Source: Aquabacterium soli (GTDB lineage Bacteria > Pseudomonadota > Gammaproteobacteria > Burkholderiales > Burkholderiaceae_C). Taken from it: a stretch of 36,494 nt of DNA. A program made the translations under genes and the position numbers. The notes under the pieces were generated by a model that did not search any database, was not told the origin of the DNA, and saw only the letters and a program-made list of their open reading frames with translations. This document shows, in pieces, positions 6,687-14,716 of this stretch; position 1 is the stretch's first letter, and each line of letters opens with the position of its first letter. The stretch covers positions 1-36,494 of the forward strand of contig NZ_RSED01000030.1 in the NCBI RefSeq assembly GCF_003933735.1, given 5' to 3'.

Positions 6687-8120
6687 TCAGATGATGCGCG
6701 AAAACCGCTCGGTGGCCTGGTCTGCTTGCAGATGGCGGTCGAACACCATGGCCACGGCCCGCACGAAATACCAGCCCATGGGGGTGACGCGGATGCCATC
6801 GGGCTCCATCTCGACCAGCCCTTGCTCGACCAGTGGCGCCAACTGCTCGATCTCGTACGCAAAATACTTTCTGAAATCAACCAGATAGGCCAGTTCGATG
6901 GATTCGATGTCCACCCTTCCCTGGCACATGATGGCCATGATCACGGCACGGCGCACCAGGTCGTCGCGACTCAGCGAGAGGCCGCGCACCACCGGGAAGA
7001 TGCCGCGCTGCAGTGCATCGTAGTACTCGTCCAGCGTCTTGGCGTTCTGGCTGTAATGAGCCCCCACCCGCCCGATGGCCGACACGCCCAGGCCGATCAG
7101 GTCGCTGTCGGGATGGGTGCTGTAGCCCTGGAAGTTGCGGTGCAGGCGGCCCTGGCGGCGTGCCACGGCCAGGGGGTCGGTCGGCAGCGCGAAGTGGTCC
7201 ATGCCGATGTAGTCGTAGCCCACGGCGCGGAACTGGCGGATGGCGCGTGACAGCATCAGCACCTTGTCGGCGGCCGGAGGCAGCTGACTGGCATCGATGC
7301 GGCGCTGGGGCTTGAAACGCGCCGGCAGGTGGGCGTAGGCGTACAGGGCGATGCGGTCAGGCTTGAGGGCGCTGACCTGCACCAGCGTGCGGTCGAAACC
7401 CTGCGGTGTCTGGCGCGGCAGGCCGTAGATCAGGTCCATGTTGATGGATTCGAAACCTGAATCCCGGGCGGCCTTCATCAGCTTGGCGACCGATTCGAAG
7501 GATTGCACGCGGTGCACGGCCTGCTGCACCAGGGGGTCGAAATCCTGGATGCCCAGGCTGAGGCGATTGAAGCCGATGGCGGCCAGGCGGGCCAGGCGAT
7601 CGCCATCGACCGTGCGGGGGTCGACCTCGATCGAGTATTCGCCGCCGGGCACGAAGCGGAAGGCCTCGCGCAGCCAGCCGAACAGTTGTTCGATCTGCTC
7701 GTCGCTCAGGAAGGTGGGCGTGCCGCCGCCCAGGTGCAGCTGCGACACGGCCTGGCCGCGGCCCAGTTGGGCGACGTGCATGTCGATTTCGCGTCGCAGG
7801 GCCTGCAGGTATTCAACGGCCTTTTCATGGTGGCGAGTGACCACCTTGTTGCAGGCGCAGTAGTAGCACACCGATTCGCAGAACGGGATGTGCACATAGA
7901 TGGACAAGGGCGCAATGCCGCCACCGATGGCGCCGGCACCATCGGCCCGCTGGGCCAGCGCCAGGCTGTAATGATCTGGCCCGAACGCCTCGACAAATCG
8001 GTCAGCCGTGGGGTAGGAGGTGTACCGGGGGCCATTGACATTCAACTTCCCCAGCACATCTTGGTCCACAAGCGGCAGGGGCTGTAGGAAAGCGGAAGGG
8101 GCAAGGGCAGCAGCGTTCAT
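6687..8120 (-). CDS. hemN: oxygen-independent coproporphyrinogen III dehydrogenase
   Basis: A 477-residue radical SAM enzyme converting coproporphyrinogen III to protoporphyrinogen IX without oxygen in haem synthesis. The cluster motif FCESVCYYCAC (C81, C85, C88, with C90) is the HemN-type CxxxCxxCxC, distinguishing it from HemW. NGPRYTSYPTADRF near 29-42 and LHLGGGTPTFLS are also typical. The C-terminal part carries the HemN_C domain (GLSLSRDDLVRRAVIMAIMC). The ATG at 8120 has no Shine-Dalgarno sequence; an in-frame TTG at 8168 lies within an FNR-type box and is less likely. Divergent from fnr and close to the oxidase cluster, it is probably induced when oxygen falls. Confidence 0.95.
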   Translation of the reverse strand: MNAAALAPSAFLQPLPLVDQDVLGKLNVNGPRYTSYPTADRFVEAFGPDHYSLALAQRADGAGAIGGGIAPLSIYVHIPFCESVCYYCACNKVVTRHHEKAVEYLQALRREIDMHVAQLGRGQAVSQLHLGGGTPTFLSDEQIEQLFGWLREAFRFVPGGEYSIEVDPRTVDGDRLARLAAIGFNRLSLGIQDFDPLVQQAVHRVQSFESVAKLMKAARDSGFESINMDLIYGLPRQTPQGFDRTLVQVSALKPDRIALYAYAHLPARFKPQRRIDASQLPPAADKVLMLSRAIRQFRAVGYDYIGMDHFALPTDPLAVARRQGRLHRNFQGYSTHPDSDLIGLGVSAIGRVGAHYSQNAKTLDEYYDALQRGIFPVVRGLSLSRDDLVRRAVIMAIMCQGRVDIESIELAYLVDFRKYFAYEIEQLAPLVEQGLVEMEPDGIRVTPMGWYFVRAVAMVFDRHLQADQATERFSRII

Positions 8121-8154
8121 GGCGGAAGAATGTGCCAAGCACTCCCGCAAGGGC

Positions 8155-8168
8155 TTGATCTGGCGCAA
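8155..8168. promoter_or_regulatory. FNR-type operator between hemN and fnr
   Basis: TTGATCTGGCGCAA matches the FNR consensus TTGAT-N4-ATCAA perfectly in one half and 3 of 5 in the other. It lies in the divergent region between hemN and fnr. Its centre is about 41.5 bases from the hemN ATG and 82 from the fnr ATG. It is 12 of 14 bases identical to the reverse complement of the box upstream of ccoN. Likely bound by the Fnr encoded next door. Confidence 0.65.
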
Positions 8169-8184
8169 GCCGGCTGCGCGGCCA

Positions 8185-8200
8185 GACGCAACAATGCGTC
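8185..8200. repeat. short perfect inverted repeat upstream of fnr
   Basis: GACGCA-ACAA-TGCGTC, a 6-base perfect dyad around a 4-base loop, lies 44 bases before the fnr ATG. It could be an operator or a leader hairpin. No T run follows, so it is not a terminator. Chance occurrence is possible. Confidence 0.35.
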
Positions 8201-8243
8201 AAAGCTTGATCCAACCCCTATTCGCCCCGGAAACGCCCCCGCC

Positions 8244-9068
8244 ATGACCACATCGGATTGCACTGCTACCATGCTGGACCAGAGCCCCGCCTTGGCCAAG
8301 AACCCTGCGCGGTCACTTCATGCCGTCACGGACGTTTCCATCCCCAGACCCATGAAATACGACACATTCAAGGTAGCTTGTTCCAGTTGCAACCTGCGCG
8401 AGCTGTGCCTGCCGGTTGGCATGAGCGAGCCTCAGCTCGGACAGCTCGACGAGCTGGTTGGCGCGCGCAAGGCCGTCAAGCGCGGCGAAGCGCTGTTCCA
8501 TGCGGGCGAGCCGTTCAAGGCGGTGTACGCCGTGCGCACGGGCTTCTTCAAGACCTGTGTGTCGTCTGAAGACGGCCGCGACCAGGTGACCGGTTTCCAG
8601 ATGGCGGGTGAGCTGCTGGGCCTGGATGGCATCAGCACCGACCACCATGCCTGCGACGCCGTGGCACTTGAGGATTCGCAGGTCTGCGTGATCCCCTATT
8701 CGCAACTGGAAGAGCTGTCGCGCGAGTTCAGCGACCTGCAGCACCAGTTCCACAAAATCATGAGCCGCGAGATCGTTCGTGACCACGGGGTGATGCTGCT
8801 GCTGGGCAGCATGCGGGCCGAAGAGCGTTTGGCCGCGTTTCTGCTGAACCTGACGCAGCGCCTGCATGCGCGCGGTTTTTCATCATCCGCCCTGGTGCTG
8901 CGCATGACACGCGAAGAGATCGGCAGTTACCTGGGCCTCAAGCTCGAGACCGTCAGCCGCACCTTCTCGAAGTTTCAGGACGATGGCCTGCTCGAGGTCA
9001 AGCAGCGCGACATCCGCATCCTGGATGCCGACGGGCTGCGCGCCCTGGTCAATACCTCGCGCTGCTGA
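8244..9068 (+). CDS. fnr: Fnr/Anr-type oxygen-sensing transcription regulator
   Basis: A Crp-Fnr family regulator, 274 residues from the ATG at 8244. The N-terminal cysteines C45, C48 and C54 (ACSSCNLRELCLP) reproduce the CxxCx5C pattern of FNR, and C147 in SQVCVIPY fits the fourth ligand of the oxygen-labile [4Fe-4S] cluster. A cyclic-nucleotide-binding-type beta roll follows (about 70-150), then a dimer helix, then the helix-turn-helix MTREEIGSYLGLKLETVSRTF, whose E-S-R recognition residues specify TTGAT half-sites. The start is uncertain: ATGs at 8271 and 8352 (MKYDTFKVA) are alternatives and none has a strong ribosome-binding site. Divergent from hemN; its 3' end overlaps a convergent small gene by 20 bases. 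It likely controls hemN and the cco cluster. Confidence 0.95.
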   Translation: MTTSDCTATMLDQSPALAKNPARSLHAVTDVSIPRPMKYDTFKVACSSCNLRELCLPVGMSEPQLGQLDELVGARKAVKRGEALFHAGEPFKAVYAVRTGFFKTCVSSEDGRDQVTGFQMAGELLGLDGISTDHHACDAVALEDSQVCVIPYSQLEELSREFSDLQHQFHKIMSREIVRDHGVMLLLGSMRAEERLAAFLLNLTQRLHARGFSSSALVLRMTREEIGSYLGLKLETVSRTFSKFQDDGLLEVKQRDIRILDADGLRALVNTSRC

Positions 9069-9312
9069 TGCGCTTGGGTGCCTGTCCAGCAGGCGCCTGC
9101 ATCAACCACAGGCTGACGGCAGAAGCCGCGGCCACCATGGCCCAGAAGGTCAGGAAAGCCATCGTGTAGGTGGCCATGGGGGAAGGTTGCCAGGCCTCGC
9201 TGAGCTGCAGCGCGGTCGGGTCCACCCAGGCGAACACCACCATTTCGATCAGACCGGCCACCAGGAAGGCGGGCCACAGGATCTGGGCGGCTTGAAGGGC
9301 GCGTGGCGTCAT
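9049..9312 (-). CDS. small two-helix membrane protein
   Basis: An 87-residue protein with two clear hydrophobic segments, roughly residues 11-30 (ILWPAFLVAGLIEMVVFAWV) and 49-72 (FLTFWAMVAAASAVSLWLM). The ATG at 9312 follows AAGGAG at suitable spacing. It overlaps the 3' end of the convergent fnr gene by 20 bases. I do not recognise a named family, but such small membrane proteins are common at this position between ccoH and fnr in Burkholderiales (from general knowledge). It is 97 bases downstream of ccoH on the same strand, so it may be the last gene of the oxidase transcript and could assist oxidase assembly; that is inference. Confidence 0.65.
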   Translation of the reverse strand: MTPRALQAAQILWPAFLVAGLIEMVVFAWVDPTALQLSEAWQPSPMATYTMAFLTFWAMVAAASAVSLWLMQAPAGQAPKRISSARY

Positions 9313-9409
9313 GGCTGTTGTCTCCTTGAGCAAGGCTCAGCACAGCAGCCATGTTCACCCCTTTGCGCAGCTTGCGCGCTAGGAAGAACCCTAGCTGCCC
9401 GCCTGTGAG

Positions 9410-9688
9410 TCAATGATCAGCGGGCCGCATGGCCGTGTCCGCCGCACGGTTGCGCCCCTGCACGGCGGGCGCATGGCCCGGCTTGCTCGATGCTGAGTGG
9501 TAACTCTCCAGCACCGGATCGACGTTGCGCACCGCAAGCACGACCATGTTGAGTGAGGCGACCACCACGATCAGCGGCCCGCCCACCACCAGCCACACGA
9601 TGGGAAACTTCCACCAGGGCGCGCCTGCGCCCGGCCGGTTGTCGATGCCTGAGGCAGCGTCAGGGGTGGGTGATGTGTGTGTGTTCAT
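9410..9688 (-). CDS. ccoH: CcoH/FixH-like cbb3 oxidase assembly protein (short form)
   Basis: A 92-residue single-span membrane protein. PWWKFPIVWLVVGGPLIVVVASL (about residues 24-46) followed by AVRNVDPVLESYH matches the N-terminal core of FixH/CcoH, which stabilises early assembly intermediates of cbb3 oxidase. It is much shorter than the roughly 150-170-residue FixH proteins of alphaproteobacteria, lacking most of the periplasmic domain; short forms occur in betaproteobacteria. AAGGAG precedes the ATG. It follows ccoG by 26 bases, the usual order. Confidence 0.8.
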   Translation of the reverse strand: MNTHTSPTPDAASGIDNRPGAGAPWWKFPIVWLVVGGPLIVVVASLNMVVLAVRNVDPVLESYHSASSKPGHAPAVQGRNRAADTAMRPADH

Positions 9689-9714
9689 GACGAACTCCTT
9701 GAAGGGTTGGCGCC

Positions 9715-11175
9715 TCAGCGGGGCACCATGAACGTGGTCTTTTCATGCACGGCCACGTCCGGATCGGTGCCCTGGCGCTGGCGCGTGATCACCAGCTCGA
9801 CGCGCTGGGCACCGCTGCCCAATGCCTGGGCCACTTCGGGCGGCACGCGCACGGCCACGGGCACCCAGCGCGCTTCCGCCGGGCCGACGATGATCTCTTG
9901 CTGCACCTGCATCTGCACTTGGGGCAGGTGGTCCATGAAGATGGTGAAGCGCTGTTCGGTTTCGGTCGCGTTCATGATCTGCACGCGGTAGACGTTCTCG
10001 ATGTAGCCGTCGTCCACGATGCGGGCCAGGCTGCCCCGGTCACGCACCACGTCCACCTTGAAAGGCGTACGCAGGTACAGGCTGCCCACGAAGGCGATCA
10101 CGATCAGCAGCAACACGCTGGAATAGATCAGCACGCGGGGCCGTGCGATGCGGCTCCACATCTGCTTGCGGCTCCAGCCGGCTTCCATGCCGTTCAGCGT
10201 GGCGTAGCGGATCAGCCCGCGCGGGGATCCCATCTTGTCCATCACCGTGTCGCACACATCGATGCAGGCGGCGCAGCCTATGCATTCGTACTGCAGGCCT
10301 TCGCGGATGTCGATGCCCGTGGGGCAGACCTGCACGCACAAGGTGCAGCTGATGCAATCGCCAAGGCCACGCTCGGCCGCCACGGTGCCGCGGGGGCGCG
10401 AGCCGCGCGGCTCACCGCGCTTTTCGTCGTAGCTGATGATCAGGGTGTCACGGTCGAACATCGCGCTCTGGAAGCGCGCATACGGGCACATGTACTTGCA
10501 CACCTGCTCGCGCATGAAGCCGGCGTTGCCGTAGGTGGCCAGGCCGTAGAAGCCGGTCCAGAACAGCTCCCAGGGGCCCATGCCCAGCGTGAGCACCTCT
10601 TGCCACAGCACGCGGATGGGCGTGAAGTAGCCGACGAAGGTGAAGCCTGTCCACAGCGAGAGCGCCAGCCATGAGGCGTGCTTGCCGCCCTTGCGCCAGA
10701 GCTTGTCGAGGCTCCAGCCGGGGCGGTCCAGCTTCATGCGCCGGCCACGGTCGCCTTCCCAGCGCCGCTCGATCCACAGGAACAGCTCGGTGTAGACCGT
10801 CTGCGGACAGGCAAAGCCGCACCACAGGCGCCCCGCCACCGCCGTGAACAGGAACAGACCGTAGGCCGAGATGATCAGCAGCACGGTCAGGTAGATGAAA
10901 TCCTGCGGGTACAGGACCAGGTCGAACAGGTAGAAGCGCCGGGCGCCCAGGTCGAACAGCATGGCCGGGCGGCCATTCCACTGCAGCCATGGCAGCCCGT
11001 AGAACACCAGTTGAGTCAGGGCCACCAGCGCCCAGCGCCAGTTGGCGAACCAGCCCGAGACCTCACGCGGGTAGATCTTGGGCTGCGCTTCGTAGAGCGA
11101 GACCATTTCTTCCCGCCGGCCGTCTGCACCCGCTGCGATCGGCTTGATGGGGATGATGGTCTTGGGCTTGTCCAT
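9715..11175 (-). CDS. ccoG: CcoG cbb3 oxidase accessory iron-sulfur membrane protein
   Basis: A 486-residue inner-membrane polyferredoxin (FixG/RdxA family). In Rhodobacter, CcoG reduces Cu(II) for delivery to the cbb3 copper site. Several membrane segments (ALVALTQLVFYGLPWL, LTVLLIISAYGLFLF) flank WCGFACPQTVY near 118-128, a family signature. Two [4Fe-4S] motifs follow: CISCTLCVQVCPTG and CIGCAACIDVC. The C-terminal third after a last membrane helix (VLLLIVIAFVGSLYL) is a periplasmic immunoglobulin-like domain. It sits between ccoP and ccoH on the same strand, 33 bases after ccoP. Length is normal for the family. Confidence 0.95.
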   Translation of the reverse strand: MDKPKTIIPIKPIAAGADGRREEMVSLYEAQPKIYPREVSGWFANWRWALVALTQLVFYGLPWLQWNGRPAMLFDLGARRFYLFDLVLYPQDFIYLTVLLIISAYGLFLFTAVAGRLWCGFACPQTVYTELFLWIERRWEGDRGRRMKLDRPGWSLDKLWRKGGKHASWLALSLWTGFTFVGYFTPIRVLWQEVLTLGMGPWELFWTGFYGLATYGNAGFMREQVCKYMCPYARFQSAMFDRDTLIISYDEKRGEPRGSRPRGTVAAERGLGDCISCTLCVQVCPTGIDIREGLQYECIGCAACIDVCDTVMDKMGSPRGLIRYATLNGMEAGWSRKQMWSRIARPRVLIYSSVLLLIVIAFVGSLYLRTPFKVDVVRDRGSLARIVDDGYIENVYRVQIMNATETEQRFTIFMDHLPQVQMQVQQEIIVGPAEARWVPVAVRVPPEVAQALGSGAQRVELVITRQRQGTDPDVAVHEKTTFMVPR

Positions 11176-11208
11176 GGTGTGGCCCGTGTCGTTCAGTGGT
11201 CAGTCAGT

Positions 11209-12171
11209 TCATTGAGGCACCACGCCCGGGGGCTTGGTGGCGGCACCCTGGGCCGTCTGCGTCTGGTTCGACAAACCCCACACGTAGGACGCCAGCACCT
11301 TGATCTGGTCGGCCGTGAGGCGGTCTTTCTGGGCCGGCATCACGTTGGTCTTGCCCTTGGTGACGATGTCCACGATGGCGGCCTCGCCCCAGCCGTGCAG
11401 CCAGATCTTGTCCGTCAGGTTGGGCGCGCCCAGGATCTGGTTGCCCTTGCCATCGGCACCGTGGCAGGCGGCACAGGCCTTGAACTTGTCGCGGCCCAGC
11501 TCGGCCATCAGTGAGTTGTGCGCGCTGCCCGACAGGCTGAGCACGTAGTTGGCCAGTTGGCGCACTTCTTCGCTGGTGCCCACGGCGGCGGCCATGGGCG
11601 GCATCACGCCGTGGCGGCCATGGGTGATGGTCTCGATGATCTTGTCGGGCGTGCCACCGTGCAGCCAGTCCTTGTCGGTCAGGTTGGGGTAGCTCTTGCC
11701 GCCCCGCGCATCGGAGCCGTGGCAGGCCGCGCAGTTGTTCAGGAACAGGCGCTGCCCGATGGCTTGCGCATCCGGGTTGCCGGCCAGCTTTTCCACCACC
11801 TCGGCCTGGAAGCCGGCGTAGACCTTGTCCTCGGCCACTTTGGCCTTGAGCACCTCGTCGTGGTATTCCTTGACGGACGTCCAGCCCAGGGTGCCGGCGT
11901 TGGCGCCGACGCCGGGGTACATCACCAGGTAGATCACCGCGTAGACGATGGTGAGCACGAACAGGCCCACCCACCAGCGTGGCAGCGGGTTGTTGAGCTC
12001 ACGCAGATCACCGTCCCACACGTGGCCGGTGGTCTCTTCGATGTTGCCCTTGGCATCACGGATCACCTTGTGGCGGGCCGAGCCCACCAGGACGAGCACG
12101 CAGAACAGCAGCCCGCCGATCACGATGGCGGTCACATACAGGTGCCAGCCATTCGAAACGAAGTCGCTCAT
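11209..12171 (-). CDS. ccoP: cbb3 oxidase dihaem cytochrome c subunit III
   Basis: A 320-residue membrane-anchored cytochrome c that passes electrons to the CcoN catalytic centre. Two membrane helices lie near residues 10-30 and 67-85. Two haem attachment motifs, CAACH at 147-151 and CAACH at 233-237, are each followed by a methionine-bearing loop (VMPPMAAA and VMPAQKDR) likely to supply distal ligands. Preceded by GGAGG at good spacing and 20 bases after ccoQ. Length and architecture are standard. Confidence 0.97.
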   Translation of the reverse strand: MSDFVSNGWHLYVTAIVIGGLLFCVLVLVGSARHKVIRDAKGNIEETTGHVWDGDLRELNNPLPRWWVGLFVLTIVYAVIYLVMYPGVGANAGTLGWTSVKEYHDEVLKAKVAEDKVYAGFQAEVVEKLAGNPDAQAIGQRLFLNNCAACHGSDARGGKSYPNLTDKDWLHGGTPDKIIETITHGRHGVMPPMAAAVGTSEEVRQLANYVLSLSGSAHNSLMAELGRDKFKACAACHGADGKGNQILGAPNLTDKIWLHGWGEAAIVDIVTKGKTNVMPAQKDRLTADQIKVLASYVWGLSNQTQTAQGAATKPPGVVPQ

Positions 12172-12191
12172 GAAGAGCCTCCAATCATCAT

Positions 12192-12329
12192 TCAGTCGTC
12201 AGACAGGGGTAGCCGGGCGGCCTCGTCGAAATCGGCCTTGTTGCGGCGCGAATACGCCCACCAGACAATGCCCACGAACACCGCCATGGAGATCACAGTC
12301 ACCAGGCTTCTCAGCGTGCCGAGTTCCAT
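12192..12329 (-). CDS. ccoQ: cbb3 oxidase small subunit CcoQ
   Basis: A 45-residue single-helix membrane peptide. MELGTLRSLVTVISMAVFVG begins the protein, followed by IVWWAYSRRNKADFDEAARL, the classic CcoQ/FixQ pattern that stabilises the oxidase complex. AAGGAG precedes the ATG at 12329. It lies between ccoO (31 bases) and ccoP (20 bases). The frame is open further upstream inside ccoO, but that extension is not conserved-looking. Confidence 0.92.
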   Translation of the reverse strand: MELGTLRSLVTVISMAVFVGIVWWAYSRRNKADFDEAARLPLSDD

Positions 12330-12360
12330 TTCCGGCTCCTTGGTTCGGTTGCCTATCGGG

Positions 12361-12990
12361 TCACTTGACGGCCGTGCCCATGACCTGCAGGTAGGCCACC
12401 AGCGCGTCCAGTTCGGTCTTGCCCTTGAGCTCTTCGGGCGCGGCCTTGATCTCGTCATCGGTGTAGGGCACACCCACCACGCGCAGGGCCGCCATGTTCT
12501 TGCCGATGTGGTCGGGCTTGAGCGCGGCCGCCTCCAGCCAGGGATAGGCCGGCATGTTGGATTCGGGCACCACGGTGCGCGGATCGGTCAAATGGGCGCG
12601 GTGCCACTCGTCGCTGTACTTGCCGCCCACGCGGTGCAGGTCAGGCCCGGTGCGCTTGGAGCCCCACTGGAAGGGGTGGTCGTACACGAACTCACCGGCC
12701 ATCGAGTAGTGCCCGTAGCGCAGCGTCTCGGCGCGGAAGGGGCGGATCATCTGCGAGTGGCAACCGAAACAGCCCTCACGCAGGTAGATGTCGCGCCCGG
12801 CCAGTTGCAGTGGTGTGTAGGGCTTGAGGCCCTGCACCGCTTCGGTGGTGCTGCGCTGGAAGAACAGCGGCACGATCTCGACCAGGCCGCCGAACAGGAT
12901 GACCACCAGGGTCAGCGCGATCAGCAGGAAGTTGTTGGTTTCGATCCGCTCGTGCGAGAGGACCGGGGTGGGGGTGTGCTTGTCAGCCAT
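12361..12990 (-). CDS. ccoO: cbb3 oxidase monohaem cytochrome c subunit II
   Basis: A 209-residue membrane-anchored cytochrome c. One N-terminal helix ([20 protein letters not shown], residues 21-40) anchors a periplasmic domain with the haem motif CFGCH at 74-78 in the family context [27 protein letters not shown] supplies the likely methionine ligand. It relays electrons between CcoP and CcoN. GGGAGA precedes the ATG. It follows ccoN by 16 bases, so the two are probably translated from one message. Confidence 0.97.
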   Translation of the reverse strand: MADKHTPTPVLSHERIETNNFLLIALTLVVILFGGLVEIVPLFFQRSTTEAVQGLKPYTPLQLAGRDIYLREGCFGCHSQMIRPFRAETLRYGHYSMAGEFVYDHPFQWGSKRTGPDLHRVGGKYSDEWHRAHLTDPRTVVPESNMPAYPWLEAAALKPDHIGKNMAALRVVGVPYTDDEIKAAPEELKGKTELDALVAYLQVMGTAVK

Positions 12991-13006
12991 GTGGTGTCTC
13001 CCGTCA

Positions 13007-14437
13007 TCAAGCCGCAGCGGGCTGTGGCACGGCCACGGTGTTGGCGCGGCCGGCCATGACCGTCATGACGGTGTTCCAGAGCATCAGGATCATGCCGCCG
13101 AGGTACAGCAGGCCACCGGCCACGCGCAGCACATAGAAGGGATAGGTGGCCTTGACGCTTTCGACGAAGGTGTAGACCAGCGTGCCGTCGGGGTTGACCG
13201 CACGCCACATCAGGCCCTGCATCACACCGGCGATCCACATCGCGGCGATGTACAGCACGATGCCGATGGTGGCCGTCCAGAAGTGCACCGAGATGGCAGG
13301 CACGCTGAACATGGTGGTGCGGCCGAACAGGCGCGGGATCAGGTAGTACAGCGATCCCATCGAGATCAGCCCCACCCAGCCCAGGGCACCGGCGTGCACG
13401 TGGCCGACCGTCCAGTCGGTGTAGTGCGACAGCGCGTTCACCGTCTTGATCGACATCATCGGGCCCTCGAAGGTGGACATGCCGTAGAACGACAGGGACA
13501 CGATCAGGAACTTGAGGATGGCGTCGTCGCGCAGCTTGTGCCAGGCGCCCGACAGGGTCATGACGCCGTTGATCATGCCGCCCCAGCTGGGCGCCAGCAG
13601 GATCAGCGAGAACACCATGCCCACCGATTGGGCCCAGTCGGGCAGCGCGGTGTAGTGCAGGTGGTGGGGGCCGGCCCACATGTAGGTGAAGATCAGCGCC
13701 CAGAAGTGCACGATCGACAGGCGGTAGCTGTAGATCGGCATGTTGGCCTGCTTGGGGATGAAGTAGTACATCATTCCCAGGAAGCCTGCCGTCAGGAAGA
13801 AGCCCACGGCATTGTGGCCGTACCACCACTGCACCATGGCGTCCTGCACGCCGGCATAGGCAGAGTAGCTCTTGCCCATGTCCACCGGGATGGCGGCGCT
13901 GTTGACGATGTGCAGCAAGGCCACCGCCAGGATGAAGGCGCCGTAGAACCAGTTGGCCACGTAGATGTGGCGGATCTTGCGGATGCCCAGTGTGCCGAAG
14001 AACACCACGGCATAGGCCACCCAGACCAGGGCGATCAGGATGTCGATGGGCCATTCGAGCTCGGCGTATTCCTTGCCCTGGGTCCAGCCCAGCGGCAAGG
14101 TGATCACCGCGCCGACGATCACGGCCTGCCAGCCCCAGAAGGTGAAGGCGGCCAGCTTGTCGGAGATCAGCCGCACGTGGCAGGTGCGCTGCACCACGTA
14201 GTACGAGGTGCCCATCAGGGCGCAGCCCCCGAAGGCGAAGATCACGGCATTGGTGTGCAGTGGCCGAAGGCGTCCGTAGGACAGCCAGGGTATGCCGAAG
14301 TTCAGCTCGGGCCAGGCCAGTTGCGACGCGATCAACACGCCCACCGCCATGCCCACCACCCCCCAGAACACGGCGGCCAGCGAGAATTGCCGGACCACGG
14401 TGTCGTTGTAGGTGGCAGAACTGTTGTTTGCCATCAT
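13007..14437 (-). CDS. ccoN: cbb3-type cytochrome c oxidase catalytic subunit I
   Basis: A 476-residue, roughly twelve-helix haem-copper oxidase subunit that reduces oxygen with high affinity and pumps protons. Conserved landmarks: [14 protein letters not shown] (low-spin haem ligand region), [13 protein letters not shown] (CuB histidine and nearby tyrosine), [11 protein letters not shown] (CuB histidine pair) and [11 protein letters not shown] (haem histidines). Two consecutive ATGs start the protein; AGGAG precedes them. First structural gene of ccoNOQP, with a promoter-like FNR box about 60 bases upstream. Length is normal. Confidence 0.97.
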   Translation of the reverse strand: MMANNSSATYNDTVVRQFSLAAVFWGVVGMAVGVLIASQLAWPELNFGIPWLSYGRLRPLHTNAVIFAFGGCALMGTSYYVVQRTCHVRLISDKLAAFTFWGWQAVIVGAVITLPLGWTQGKEYAELEWPIDILIALVWVAYAVVFFGTLGIRKIRHIYVANWFYGAFILAVALLHIVNSAAIPVDMGKSYSAYAGVQDAMVQWWYGHNAVGFFLTAGFLGMMYYFIPKQANMPIYSYRLSIVHFWALIFTYMWAGPHHLHYTALPDWAQSVGMVFSLILLAPSWGGMINGVMTLSGAWHKLRDDAILKFLIVSLSFYGMSTFEGPMMSIKTVNALSHYTDWTVGHVHAGALGWVGLISMGSLYYLIPRLFGRTTMFSVPAISVHFWTATIGIVLYIAAMWIAGVMQGLMWRAVNPDGTLVYTFVESVKATYPFYVLRVAGGLLYLGGMILMLWNTVMTVMAGRANTVAVPQPAAA

Positions 14438-14462
14438 GGGTTCTCCTGTTTCATCACGTCCG

Positions 14463-14504
14463 ATTCTGGGGAAAACGCGATGAAACAGCCTTGCGCAGGA
14501 TCAA
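14463..14504 (-). promoter_or_regulatory. FNR-dependent promoter of ccoNOQP
   Basis: The box at 14491-14504 reads TTGCGCAGGATCAA on the plus strand (TTGATCCTGCGCAA towards ccoN): one perfect FNR half and one 3-of-5 half. A -10-like CAGAAT lies at 14468-14463 on the minus strand, its centre 32 bases from the box centre, the spacing of a class II FNR promoter. The predicted transcription start near 14456 leaves a short leader with the ccoN AGGAG. The box overlaps the stop of ccoS. Confidence 0.6.
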
Positions 14505-14662
14505 GGGGGCTCGACTGAGCCCTTCTGATCTTCGTCAAGAATGCGCACACCCTCCTGCTCGACGTTGTCGAACTGGCCGCGCCAGACCGACCAGCCCAGC
14601 ACGCCCAGGATGAGCAGCACCAGAACCACCGACAGGGGGAGCAACAGATAGAGGATGTCCAC
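14501..14662 (-). CDS. ccoS: cbb3 oxidase maturation protein CcoS
   Basis: A 53-residue single-helix protein needed in other bacteria for cofactor insertion into cbb3 oxidase. From the GTG at 14662 it reads as DILYLLLPLSVVLVLLILGV, then WSVWRGQFDNVEQEG and an acidic tail, the standard CcoS pattern in which an aromatic-rich FDN segment follows the helix. The GTG start is chosen because the conserved DILY-type opening begins right after it. It is 54 bases downstream of ccoI; its last codons overlap the FNR box that controls ccoN. Confidence 0.88.
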   Translation of the reverse strand: MDILYLLLPLSVVLVLLILGVLGWSVWRGQFDNVEQEGVRILDEDQKGSVEPP

Positions 14663-14716
14663 GGGCGTATCTTTACCAGATCGGGGGCGCCCGTACAGAT
14701 CCAGATCAAACAATGG

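Noticed and set aside
12824..14518. 564-codon plus-strand frame opposite ccoN and ccoO
   Set aside because: Histidine, glutamine and glycine-rich translation typical of an antisense shadow of membrane-protein genes; no start signal or family.
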